From contig CASFUI010000281.1 of assembly GCA_949297565.1 (NCBI GenBank), positions 1-14,246 on the forward strand: a DNA stretch of 14,246 nucleotides, in the 5' to 3' direction. The translations under genes were made by a program, and so were the position numbers. Under the pieces are notes generated by a model. It had not been told where the DNA came from. It saw nothing but the letters and a program-made list of their open reading frames with translations, and did no database searches. Each line of letters starts with the position of its first letter. Positions within the stretch are counted from its first letter, which is position 1. Source of the stretch: an uncultured Eubacteriales bacterium (GTDB taxonomy: Bacteria; Bacillota; Clostridia; Lachnospirales; Lachnospiraceae). This document shows positions 1-6,480 of this stretch, piece by piece.

Positions 1-1365
1 CATAAAAGTGAAATGACAGCAGATGAGAAAAAGCTGTACAAAAATAAAACCAAAAAATATAAGAGGCTTATACTTGTACTTGTGCTTCTGATTAATTTCG
101 GAATGCTGGCTGTAATAAAATATTATGGATTTGCGGCGGAAAATATCAACGCTCTGCTCTCAAGCGTATTTCATATAAATGTGGGACTTAAGCGGATTGA
201 TTTTCTGCTGCCCCTTGGAATTTCATTTTATACGTTTCAGTCAATGGGCTATATCATTGATATGTATCAGGGAAAATATAAGGCTGACAGGAATATTTTT
301 AAATTTGCGCTGTTTGTATCATATTTTCCTCAGATTTTACAGGGACCTATTGGGAGATACAACAGGCTTGCGCACCAGTTTTTTGAGCGCCATTCGTTTG
401 ATCTGGTAAGAATTCAGCATGGACTTCAGCTTATGGCATGGGGCTTTTTTAAGAAAATGGTGCTCGCCGACAGAGCTGCGGTTGTGGTGACAGAGGTGTT
501 CAGATATGTTGACCTCTATGACGGAGCCACTGTCCTGTTCGGAGTGCTTGCGTATACTCTTCAGTTATATGCCGACTTCTCGGGCGGCATGGACATAGTT
601 ATCGGAGCATCGGAAATGTTCGGCATTACGCTTGACCAAAACTTTAAGCAGCCGTTTTTTTCAAGCTCAATATCGGATTTTTGGCATCGCTGGCACATAA
701 CGCTGGGAACGTGGATGAAGGATTATGTTTTTTATCCTTTTTCGCTCTCAAAGGCAATGAGCAAATTCGGGAAATTTACAAAAAAGATATTCGGTACAAC
801 TGTAGGAAGGTGTCTGCCTATCTGTGTCGCTAATCTTCTGATATTTTTTATAGTAGGCGTGTGGCACGGAGCACAGTGGAAGTATATTGCATATGGTATG
901 TATAACGGTTTGCTTATAGCGGCAAGTAACCTTTTTGAGCCGCTTTATCCTAAAATATTTAAGGCGCTGCATATAAATCCGGAGTGCAGGGCATGGAAAC
1001 TGTTCAGAATACTCAGGACGTTCTCGCTTGTTGTAATCAGTTTTTATTTTGATGTGTGCGAGAGTCTGTATGCTGCTTTATACATGATGAGAAGCACGGT
1101 TACGGGATTTTCACTCAGTACGTTTACAGACGGCTCGCTGCTGAAGCTGGGGGTTGACAAGCAGGGAATGTGTATTATTTTTGCGGGCTGCGTAATCTGG
1201 TTTATCATAAGCCTTATTAAGGAAAAGGGAATAGATGTGAGAGCGGCTCTTGACAGAAAGGCGTGGTTTATAAGATGGGCGGTTTACGGAGCGCTTGTTC
1301 TTTCAATTCCTGTGTTCGGTAAAATCAGTGAGACAATAGGAGGCTTTATGTATGCACAGTTCTAG
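1..1365 (+). CDS. MBOAT-family membrane O-acyltransferase (AlgI/DltB/PatA-like), 5' partial
   Basis: A polytopic membrane protein of the MBOAT family, which moves an acyl group (often acetyl) across the membrane for transfer to an extracytoplasmic glycan. The frame is open from base 1, and the family's usual N-terminal membrane segments (roughly the first 80-100 residues) are missing, so the true start lies upstream; the ATG at 13 is probably internal. Seen in the sequence: the MBOAT signature WHRWHITLGTWMKDY (about 682-726) and VWHGAQW (about 859-879), whose His at 865-867 is the likely catalytic residue, followed by several more hydrophobic segments. The last 14 bases overlap the next gene, which suggests translational coupling to its SGNH-like partner, as in AlgI/AlgJ or PatA/PatB pairs. 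The family is secure; the donor and acceptor are not known. Confidence 0.93.
   Translation, partial: HKSEMTADEKKLYKNKTKKYKRLILVLVLLINFGMLAVIKYYGFAAENINALLSSVFHINVGLKRIDFLLPLGISFYTFQSMGYIIDMYQGKYKADRNIFKFALFVSYFPQILQGPIGRYNRLAHQFFERHSFDLVRIQHGLQLMAWGFFKKMVLADRAAVVVTEVFRYVDLYDGATVLFGVLAYTLQLYADFSGGMDIVIGASEMFGITLDQNFKQPFFSSSISDFWHRWHITLGTWMKDYVFYPFSLSKAMSKFGKFTKKIFGTTVGRCLPICVANLLIFFIVGVWHGAQWKYIAYGMYNGLLIAASNLFEPLYPKIFKALHINPECRAWKLFRILRTFSLVVISFYFDVCESLYAALYMMRSTVTGFSLSTFTDGSLLKLGVDKQGMCIIFAGCVIWFIISLIKEKGIDVRAALDRKAWFIRWAVYGALVLSIPVFGKISETIGGFMYAQF
1338..1343 (+). promoter_or_regulatory. Ribosome binding site AGGAGG that decides the start at 1352
   Basis: A perfect AGGAGG lies inside the 3' end of the MBOAT gene, 8 bases before the ATG at 1352. 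A second ATG at 1348 is in the MBOAT frame (its GGFMYAQF end) and is not a start. The site supports a 14-base overlap of the two genes. Confidence 0.8.
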
Positions 1366-2785
1366 CGTAAAGAAAAAGAAGTTTTTTGCATGGATGCGCG
1401 TTGTATTGTTTCTGGCTTGTCTTGTTGCAGTATGCTCGGCTTTTAAATTTGCGCTTATGCCTCCGAGCTATGCAAGGGTTATCATTCACGAAATGAATAA
1501 AGAGACAGACAAATTTGACTGCATAGTGCTGGGAGCTTCCCACGGAAGAAGCGGAATTAATCCTTATAAGCTGGATGAAGAGCTTTCATGCAATGCGCTC
1601 AATGTATGTATTCCAAATGAGACGATAAAGGATTCGTATTATCTGTTGAAGGAGGCAGTAAGACATAATGATGTAAAAACCGTAATTCTTGATTTGGATT
1701 ACCAGTACTGGTATAACTTAAAGGAAAATAATTACGCGTCCAAATTTATATATGACCAGCTTGAGTTTTCTCCGGTTAAGATTCAGTATTTTTTTGAGAA
1801 TCTTATGGATGAGGATTTCAGGGTGGCTCTTACAAGATGGGCAGGTTATACTTATCTTTACGGAAATATGCTGAATAACATAAAAACTAAGCTTTCTGAT
1901 GACTATCGCAATTACGGTATAAACAGTGTCGACAACAGTGATGCCGGGGGACCTTATGTCGGCAAGGGCTTTTTTTACCGCGAAAGTCCAAAAGAGGATG
2001 ACGGAAAGGGCACCTACAACGGCATTGTGTTTGATGAGAGCGGCGTAGACCGTGATACAGTGAATATTTTCAGAAAAATTGTTAAATACTGTAAGAAAAA
2101 AGGTATCAGACTGGTGTGCGTCACATCTCCTATTACTCCTGCTATGATTACCGACAGTGATTATGGCAAAGTCAATGAGTTTTTTGAAAAGCTTTGTGCG
2201 GAAGAGAATGTAGAGTTTTATGACTTTAATTTTGTCAAAGAGAGCGTGCTTGAAGTCAAAAATGAAAGCTTTGTAGATTATGACGGTCATATGGCGGGAG
2301 AACTGGCAGACAGGTATTCTGCCGTGCTCGGAAGGATTATTAGAAAGAGCGGCGAGAGCGAAACGCAGGAGGCTGAGGCGAGGGAAAAATCTGTATCGGA
2401 CAGCTTTTATTCATCATATGAAGAGCTCTCTAAGAATATGAACACAGTTGAGCTTGCGGATATGGAAATAACTCCGTCAATACTCGGAAACGGAAGATAC
2501 GCGGTGTCAATAGACGTTAAGCTGGGCGGAGGCAAAAATACAAGCCCTGAGGGCAGAATTGTCATAAAGGATATTGATTCAGGAGAAATTTTGGAGGAAA
2601 CGGAATATTCAAAAAATAAAACATATTACTTTGAGTTTGACAGGGCTCGTTATATATCCGTTTATTTTTACGGACGCAATTCGGGAAGCAGCGCCGAATA
2701 TGACACAAAATGCAAAAAGCGCATGCTTCTCAATGATGATGCGATTAATAAATATAACGCAAAAAAAGCCCAAAAAACAAATTAA
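1352..2785 (+). CDS. Membrane-anchored SGNH-like protein, probable O-acylation partner of the MBOAT protein
   Basis: A 477-residue protein with a Lys-rich start, one membrane segment (about residues 15-36, a signal anchor) and an extracytoplasmic body. Residues 61-68 read GASHGRSG, like the block I serine motif of DltD/AlgJ-type SGNH proteins (GxSH; Ser63 is the candidate nucleophile). A DYDGH motif (Asp309, Asp311, His313) sits where the Asp-x-x-His pair of this fold is expected. The C-terminal stretch (about 350-477) is rich in predicted beta strands and may be a separate glycan-binding or accessory domain. The gene overlaps the MBOAT gene by 14 bases behind a perfect AGGAGG. Known systems of this layout use the SGNH partner to complete acyl transfer to an exported polysaccharide. 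The role is inferred from family and context; I am confident in the fold class, less so in activity. Confidence 0.78.
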   Translation: MHSSSVKKKKFFAWMRVVLFLACLVAVCSAFKFALMPPSYARVIIHEMNKETDKFDCIVLGASHGRSGINPYKLDEELSCNALNVCIPNETIKDSYYLLKEAVRHNDVKTVILDLDYQYWYNLKENNYASKFIYDQLEFSPVKIQYFFENLMDEDFRVALTRWAGYTYLYGNMLNNIKTKLSDDYRNYGINSVDNSDAGGPYVGKGFFYRESPKEDDGKGTYNGIVFDESGVDRDTVNIFRKIVKYCKKKGIRLVCVTSPITPAMITDSDYGKVNEFFEKLCAEENVEFYDFNFVKESVLEVKNESFVDYDGHMAGELADRYSAVLGRIIRKSGESETQEAEAREKSVSDSFYSSYEELSKNMNTVELADMEITPSILGNGRYAVSIDVKLGGGKNTSPEGRIVIKDIDSGEILEETEYSKNKTYYFEFDRARYISVYFYGRNSGSSAEYDTKCKKRMLLNDDAINKYNAKKAQKTN

Positions 2786-2841
2786 CTGCACCCGGCATTA
2801 TTTTGATATGTGCCTGTTAATGTGCAGAAATGGAGAAGAAA

Positions 2842-3582
2842 ATGCTTAATCTGGACGGAAAGCTGTCAGTAGTTATGCCTGCTTACAACGAGGAAAAGCT
2901 TATTTACAACAGTATTATGACAACTATCTCTGTAATTTCGGGGTTTGTAAATGACTTTGAGATAGTTGCTGTAAACGACGGGAGTAAGGACAGGACAAAG
3001 GAAGAGATAAAGAGGGCGATGAAAAGTGACAGCCGTGTGAGGATTGTGTCCTCTGATAAAAACAGAGGAAAGGGTACTGCTATAATATCAGGCGTCACGC
3101 AGGCAGAGGGAAAATATATCGCGTTTCTTGACGCGGATTTGGAGCTGCATCCCTCTCAGCTTGAGGGGTATCTGGATAAAATGCTTGAGGACGGAGCGGA
3201 CGCAGTAATAGGGTGTAAATTTCATAAAGAATCGCAGCTGGAATATCCTTTAATACGTAAAATAATAAGTAAGGGATATTATGTAATGCTGCTCGTTCTG
3301 TTTCATCTTAATGTAAAGGATACGCAGACCGGACTCAAGGTATTCAGGGCAGAGGCAATCAGACCGGTGGCGCATCTTATAAGAACGTCGGGTTTTGCGT
3401 ACGATATTGAGCTGTTGGTGGCACTTAACAGAAGAGGCTGTAAAATTGTTCAGATGCCTGTCAGGGTGGTCTATGTGAGGGGAAAGGACGCGAGACGCAT
3501 TGGCTTTAAGGATATTTTGTCGGCGTTTAAAGACACATGGGCAATTTTTTACAGGGTGTATTTCGAGCATTATTATGACTAA
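2842..3582 (+). CDS. Family 2 glycosyltransferase, DPM1/ALG5-like polyprenyl-phosphate hexose synthase
   Basis: A soluble 246-residue GT-A enzyme expected to transfer mannose or glucose from a nucleotide sugar to polyprenyl phosphate at the inner membrane face. Visible motifs: VVMPAYNE near the N-terminus, VNDGSKDRT (Asp46), the metal-binding DADLELHP (Asp97, Asp99) and KDTQTGLKVFRAEA, typical of the dolichyl-phosphate mannose/glucose synthase branch. There are no C-terminal membrane helices, unlike CsbB/GtrB-type enzymes. I chose ATG 2842 because GGAG lies 6 bases before it; an in-frame ATG at 2830 adds four residues but has no ribosome binding site. The gene lies 56 bases after the SGNH-like gene, probably in the same operon. 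With the GDP-mannose enzyme and GT-C proteins nearby, mannose is the most likely sugar; glucose cannot be excluded. Confidence 0.88.
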   Translation: MLNLDGKLSVVMPAYNEEKLIYNSIMTTISVISGFVNDFEIVAVNDGSKDRTKEEIKRAMKSDSRVRIVSSDKNRGKGTAIISGVTQAEGKYIAFLDADLELHPSQLEGYLDKMLEDGADAVIGCKFHKESQLEYPLIRKIISKGYYVMLLVLFHLNVKDTQTGLKVFRAEAIRPVAHLIRTSGFAYDIELLVALNRRGCKIVQMPVRVVYVRGKDARRIGFKDILSAFKDTWAIFYRVYFEHYYD

Positions 3583-3585
3583 CGC

Positions 3586-3615
3586 TTTACAGGCATGAAA
3601 TAAAATTGATATAAT
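3586..3615 (+). promoter_or_regulatory. Candidate sigma-70 promoter with extended -10 upstream of glf
   Basis: A -35-like TTTACA (3586-3591, five of six consensus bases) is followed after 18 bases by a perfect TATAAT (3610-3615), preceded by TG at 3607-3608 to give the extended -10 form TGATATAAT. Transcription would start near 3622, leaving a leader of about 58 bases before glf. It sits in the 97-base gap after the glycosyltransferase gene and marks a likely new transcription unit. This is the best promoter match I found in the window. Confidence 0.65.
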
Positions 3616-3679
3616 TAAATAATTCAGACAGTTCTTGTGAAAAGCGGCAGATATACACAGAACGGAAAGGTAAGGACAT

Positions 3680-4780
3680 ATGCATTACGATTATTTGGTG
3701 GTGGGCGCCGGTCTTTATGGCGCTGTGTTTGCACATGAGGCTAAGCAGAAGGGAAAATCCTGTCTTGTAGTTGAGAAGAGAGACCATATTGCGGGAAATA
3801 TATACTGTAAAAATATCGAAAATATTAATGTTCATGTGTACGGTGCACATATTTTTCACACTTCTGACAAATTTATATGGGATTATATAAATAAATTTGC
3901 AGAGTTTAATAATTATATCAATTCACCTATTGCAAAGTATAAAAATGAACTTTACAATCTTCCGTTTAACATGAATACCTTCAGCAAAATGTGGGGGATA
4001 AGCACTCCGCAGGAGGCGAAGGAGATTATAGCGTCACAGATTGCTGATCTCAATATTACCGAGCCTGAAAACCTCGAGGAGCAGGCACTGTCATTGGTGG
4101 GCAGGGATGTGTACGAAAAGCTGATAAAGGGCTACACGGAAAAGCAGTGGGGCAGGGATTGCCGTGAACTTCCGGCGTTTATCATCAAGAGACTGCCGCT
4201 CAGGTTTATATATGATAACAACTATTTTAATGACAGATACCAGGGAATTCCTGTGGGCGGCTACACGAGGATTGTCGAGAAGCTGCTGGACGGAATTGAG
4301 GTGCGCTTAAACACAGATTATCTTTTGAACAAAGATGAGCTGGACTCGCTCGCGGATAAGGTTGTCTATACGGGAATGATTGACAGGTATTATGATTACA
4401 GGCTTGGAGTTTTGGAGTACCGTTCAGTCAGATTTGAGACTGAACTTATCGAGACTGATAATTTTCAGGGCAATGCGGTGGTAAATTACACCGATCGAGA
4501 GGTGCCTTATACACGGATTATTGAGCATAAGCATTTTGAATTTGGAAAACAGCCGGTAACAGTTATTTCAAAAGAGTATTCCAGTGAGTGGAAGAGGGGC
4601 GATGAGCCTTATTATCCTGTAAACAATGAAAAAAATGATGCTTTGTATCAGAAGTATAAGGAGCTTGCGGACAGAGAGGAACGAGTTATATTCGGAGGAA
4701 GACTTGGAAGCTACAAGTATTATGACATGGACAAGGTAATAAAGGCGGCGCTGGAAATGTGCGGCAGAGAGCTTCAGTAA
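3680..4780 (+). CDS. glf: UDP-galactopyranose mutase
   Basis: A cytoplasmic flavoenzyme that interconverts UDP-galactopyranose and UDP-galactofuranose, the donor for Galf in surface glycans. The 366 residues match the usual family length. Seen: the FAD-binding VVGAGLYGAVFA at the N-terminus with a following EKRDHIAGN; YGAHIFHT; LPFNMNTF; EKQWG; RLPLRF, with Arg175 matching the conserved active-site arginine; a Tyr/Asn-rich loop after it (YDNNYFNDRYQG); VPYTRIIEHKHF, with Arg279 as the second conserved arginine; and the C-terminal FGGRLGSYKYYDMD. The start follows an AAGGA-type ribosome binding site. A strong candidate promoter lies upstream and a structured region downstream. No defect is seen. 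It implies that a galactofuranosyltransferase exists elsewhere, because none is in this window. Confidence 0.97.
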   Translation: MHYDYLVVGAGLYGAVFAHEAKQKGKSCLVVEKRDHIAGNIYCKNIENINVHVYGAHIFHTSDKFIWDYINKFAEFNNYINSPIAKYKNELYNLPFNMNTFSKMWGISTPQEAKEIIASQIADLNITEPENLEEQALSLVGRDVYEKLIKGYTEKQWGRDCRELPAFIIKRLPLRFIYDNNYFNDRYQGIPVGGYTRIVEKLLDGIEVRLNTDYLLNKDELDSLADKVVYTGMIDRYYDYRLGVLEYRSVRFETELIETDNFQGNAVVNYTDREVPYTRIIEHKHFEFGKQPVTVISKEYSSEWKRGDEPYYPVNNEKNDALYQKYKELADREERVIFGGRLGSYKYYDMDKVIKAALEMCGRELQ

Positions 4781-4794
4781 GGGGATAGATTTCG

Positions 4795-4816
4795 AAATAA
4801 GCCATCGGGCTTATTT
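4795..4816. repeat. Inverted repeat / hairpin 1 after glf
   Basis: AAATAAGCC and GGCTTATTT form a perfect 9-bp stem around the 4-base loop ATCG, 14 bases after the glf stop. No uridine tract follows, so it is at best a weak terminator; it could also stabilise the glf transcript end or be part of a larger leader fold. It abuts a small palindrome ATTTCGAAAT at 4789-4798. Confidence 0.6.
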
Positions 4817-4825
4817 GGAAACCGC

Positions 4826-4852
4826 CTGTTTGTGCCGGAGCGTCACAAACAG
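4826..4852. repeat. Inverted repeat / hairpin 2 with a loop complementary to the start region
   Basis: CTGTTTGTG and CACAAACAG form a perfect 9-bp stem around the 9-base loop CCGGAGCGT. Eight of the loop bases are exactly complementary to 4914-4921, which allows a loop-to-tail pseudoknot in RNA. Confidence 0.65.
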
Positions 4853-4859
4853 ACATTAT

Positions 4860-4897
4860 CGCAGAAGAAAAATTGCCTTCGCGAATTTTTCTTCGCG
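4860..4897. repeat. Inverted repeat / hairpin 3 with CTTCGCG repeats
   Basis: GAAGAAAAATT (4864-4874) and AATTTTTCTTC (4884-4894) form a perfect 11-bp stem, extended by CGC/GCG (4860-4862 with 4895-4897) across one bulged A. TTCGCG occurs at 4878-4883, 4892-4897 and again at 4902-4907, so the left arm can pair with more than one copy and the fold may slip between states. Confidence 0.65.
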
Positions 4898-4934
4898 TCT
4901 CTTCGCGATTAACCGCTCCGGAATGGAGATAACT

Positions 4935-6395
4935 ATGGATAGACAGGATAGGGAATTGGTCAGGCTTATAAACAGTGCAAAGAAAGGAAATAAGGACAGC
5001 TTTGAACGACTGTGTGAGTTGATTTATCATGAGGTCTACAACCTTGTGGCGTTCGTTTATACAAGCAAAGAGACCAGAAATAAGCTTACTAAGCATGTAC
5101 TTGTAAGAATTTATAAAAACCTTGATGATTTTGACATCAATGAGATGGATGTTCATCTGTGGCTTGCCAGATTTACTACTCTTGAGGTGTATAGGATATG
5201 CGTTAAACAGAACGGCGAGCTTTTCGGTACCGAAATGAAAACCGCCGAATACAGCTGTGAGACTGTTGAGGACGATGTCGAGCTTGCGCGCTGCGCTGCT
5301 GAATACAATGAGGCCTTTCTTGACAGAGAAAAACTTGAGGAAATACTGATTGATTTTAAGGACATGACTAAGGGACAGAAAATTCTCTATCAGATGTTCT
5401 GTTATGAGAGCTACACATTGGATGAGCTTGAGGATTTGCTTGAGGTTGACAGTACGTTTCTTGGAACACAGCTTATGGCTGTAAGAACAAAGCTCGGGCT
5501 GTCCGACATATCGCTGACGGGTGCAGGCGGACAGGATGTACTTGCTGATGAGGAGCCGGTGCAGTACGAAAAAGTAAAGGATAACGCCGATGAAACCGAT
5601 TATGAGCCGTCAGGCGGAGAACAGCTTAACAATGTTGATACAGCGGCGGTTAATAATAATGACAGTGACAGCGGGAAATCGCCTATATTAGGCTTTATTC
5701 CGGATAAGGTACTGGTGGGTATAATAACGGTTGCTACGGGACTTATTGTAATTTTGTCAGTTGTGCTTGTAATTTCAATAGGAAATAATAAAAAAGAAGA
5801 ATCTAAGGGGGTTGTTAATCAGTCAAGGGCAACAGCGGCGGCAGGAGTAAACCAGACGACACAGGAGCAGAATGACGGCACGCAGGTACAGACTGCCTCT
5901 GACGAGAGTACTGAGGACACAGACGATCAGACAGGGGAACGGGATACAGATAGAAACGATAACGCCCAAGAAGGAGACGGAAATACCGGAGATAACGGAA
6001 ACGGCGAAGAAGACGGCAACAGCGGAGATGAAGGAAATACCGGAGAAGGCGGAAATACCGGAGACGAAGGAAATACCGGAGACGAAGGAAATACTGGAGA
6101 AGGCGGTAGCACCGGAGAAGACGGTAACAGCGGAGATGAAGGAAATACCGGAGACGAAGGAAATACCGGAGAAGGCGGAAACACCGGAGATGAAGGTAAC
6201 AGCGGAAATGAAGGCGGCAGTACCGGAGATGAAGGAAACACCGAAGAAGGCGGAAATACCGGAGACGAAGGAAACACCGAAGAAGGCGGAAATACCGGAG
6301 ACGAAGGTAATACCGAGGAAGATACCGGCGCTGAGGAGAGCACTGAAGGAGAAGATGAAAACTCTGAGGACGGAGGCGGACAGCCGCAGGCGTAG
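4935..6395 (+). CDS. Membrane-tethered degenerate sigma-70-like protein with acidic repeat tail
   Basis: A 486-residue protein of unknown function with three parts. Residues about 8-90 resemble sigma-70 region 2 (SFERLCELIYHEVYNL, then IYKNLDDFD and LWLARFTTLEVYRI), but the usual acidic DLxQ core-binding motif is replaced by KLTKHVLV. Residues about 144-187 resemble sigma region 4, with a helix-turn-helix at YTLDELEDLLEVDSTFLGTQ. One membrane segment follows (about 259-283, ending before NNKKEE), then an outward tail with Ser/Thr/Gln-rich sequence and 19 acidic hexapeptide repeats (347-462). The start is ATG 4935 because GGAG at 4925-4928 is well placed; in-frame ATGs at 4923 and 4815 would run through the structured leader. 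The topology suggests a surface sensor joined to a DNA- or polymerase-binding half, but the degenerate motifs leave activity open. It is the only regulator-like gene in the locus. Confidence 0.72.
   Translation: MDRQDRELVRLINSAKKGNKDSFERLCELIYHEVYNLVAFVYTSKETRNKLTKHVLVRIYKNLDDFDINEMDVHLWLARFTTLEVYRICVKQNGELFGTEMKTAEYSCETVEDDVELARCAAEYNEAFLDREKLEEILIDFKDMTKGQKILYQMFCYESYTLDELEDLLEVDSTFLGTQLMAVRTKLGLSDISLTGAGGQDVLADEEPVQYEKVKDNADETDYEPSGGEQLNNVDTAAVNNNDSDSGKSPILGFIPDKVLVGIITVATGLIVILSVVLVISIGNNKKEESKGVVNQSRATAAAGVNQTTQEQNDGTQVQTASDESTEDTDDQTGERDTDRNDNAQEGDGNTGDNGNGEEDGNSGDEGNTGEGGNTGDEGNTGDEGNTGEGGSTGEDGNSGDEGNTGDEGNTGEGGNTGDEGNSGNEGGSTGDEGNTEEGGNTGDEGNTEEGGNTGDEGNTEEDTGAEESTEGEDENSEDGGGQPQA
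5973..6320 (+). repeat. 18-bp tandem repeat encoding acidic GN[T/S] hexapeptides
   Basis: About 19 imperfect copies of an 18-base unit close to GGAAATACCGGAGACGAA encode GNTGDE, GNTGEG, GNSGDE, GNTEEG and similar hexapeptides, with one extra Gly inserted before the GSTGDE unit. The unit length is a multiple of three, so copies can be gained or lost without a frameshift. The product would be a flexible, strongly acidic stalk outside the membrane, rich in Asn and Thr. The repeat also leaves long meaningless open frames on both strands. Confidence 0.9.
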
Positions 6396-6414
6396 CAGAC
6401 GGCGGCTGATTTTA
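6381..6414 (+). terminator. Weak hairpin at the end of the sigma-like gene, possible attenuator
   Basis: CAGCCGC (6381-6387) pairs with GCGGCTG (6402-6408), with an inner CGT/ACG pair and a small bulge, and is followed by ATTTTAGG. The hairpin spans the stop codon of the sigma-like gene. The T-run is only four bases, so termination would be partial. It could separate this gene from the manC-like gene downstream. Confidence 0.3.
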
Positions 6415-6439
6415 GGAGCTGTTAAATTATACGTATAGT
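6411..6439 (+). promoter_or_regulatory. Weak candidate promoter before the GDP-mannose gene
   Basis: TATAGT (6434-6439, five of six bases) lies 17 bases after TTTAGG (6411-6416, a poor -35). The -10 overlaps a palindrome TATACGTATA (6428-6437). The match is modest; transcription may simply read through from upstream. Confidence 0.25.
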
Positions 6440-6480
6440 CGTATAGAAGCCTGTAAACCACAAGGAGGAAATTCAGTCGT

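Larger units (their letters stand above)
4781..4934 (+). promoter_or_regulatory. Highly structured leader/intergenic element before the sigma-like gene
   Basis: This 154-base gap holds three perfect-stem hairpins in a row (4795-4816, 4826-4852, 4860-4897), three copies of TTCGCG, and a long-range complement: the loop of the second hairpin (CCGGAGCG, 4835-4842) is an exact reverse complement of CGCTCCGG (4914-4921), just before the ribosome binding site. Part of that downstream strand, CTCC (4916-4919), can also pair with the GGAG ribosome binding site (4925-4928), so the two pairings compete. This could be a cis-acting RNA switch controlling translation of the next gene. The other reading is one copy of a dispersed intergenic repeat with nested inverted repeats. 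I recognise no known riboswitch consensus in it. Confidence 0.5.

Noticed and set aside
1718..2290. 190-codon minus-strand frame opposite the SGNH-like gene
   Set aside because: The plus-strand gene has clear motifs and a ribosome binding site; the minus product shows no recognisable domain or upstream signal.
2786..2827. CTGCAC/GTGCAG inverted repeat in the gap before the family 2 glycosyltransferase
   Set aside because: A 6-bp stem with a 30-base loop is easily expected by chance and has no T-tract or operator-like symmetry.
4795..4816. Hairpin 1 as a standard intrinsic terminator of glf
   Set aside because: The stem is perfect but no T-tract follows; the sequence continues TTATTTGGAAACC. 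I keep it as an inverted repeat only.
4815..4934. A longer start for the sigma-like gene at ATG 4815, adding 40 residues
   Set aside because: The extra residues are encoded by the hairpin region, are Arg/Cys-rich and unlike a sigma N-terminus, and the ATG 4935 has the better placed GGAG.
4686..5156. 156-codon minus-strand frame through the structured intergenic element
   Set aside because: It overlaps the ends of two well supported plus-strand genes and the inverted repeats; no start signal or family is recognisable. It may only reflect the repeat-like nature of the segment.
5973..6320. Could the regular repeat be a CRISPR array?
   Set aside because: The units are adjacent with no unique spacers, are 18 bases long and lie in frame inside a coding sequence.
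5823..6461. Long open frames on the minus strand (5823-6461 and 5927-6343) and a second plus frame (5872-6438) across the repeat
   Set aside because: They exist because the 18-base repeat is a multiple of three and lacks stops in every frame. Their low-complexity Ser/Pro/Ile or Lys/Glu/Ile composition and lack of ribosome binding sites mark them as shadows of the real gene.
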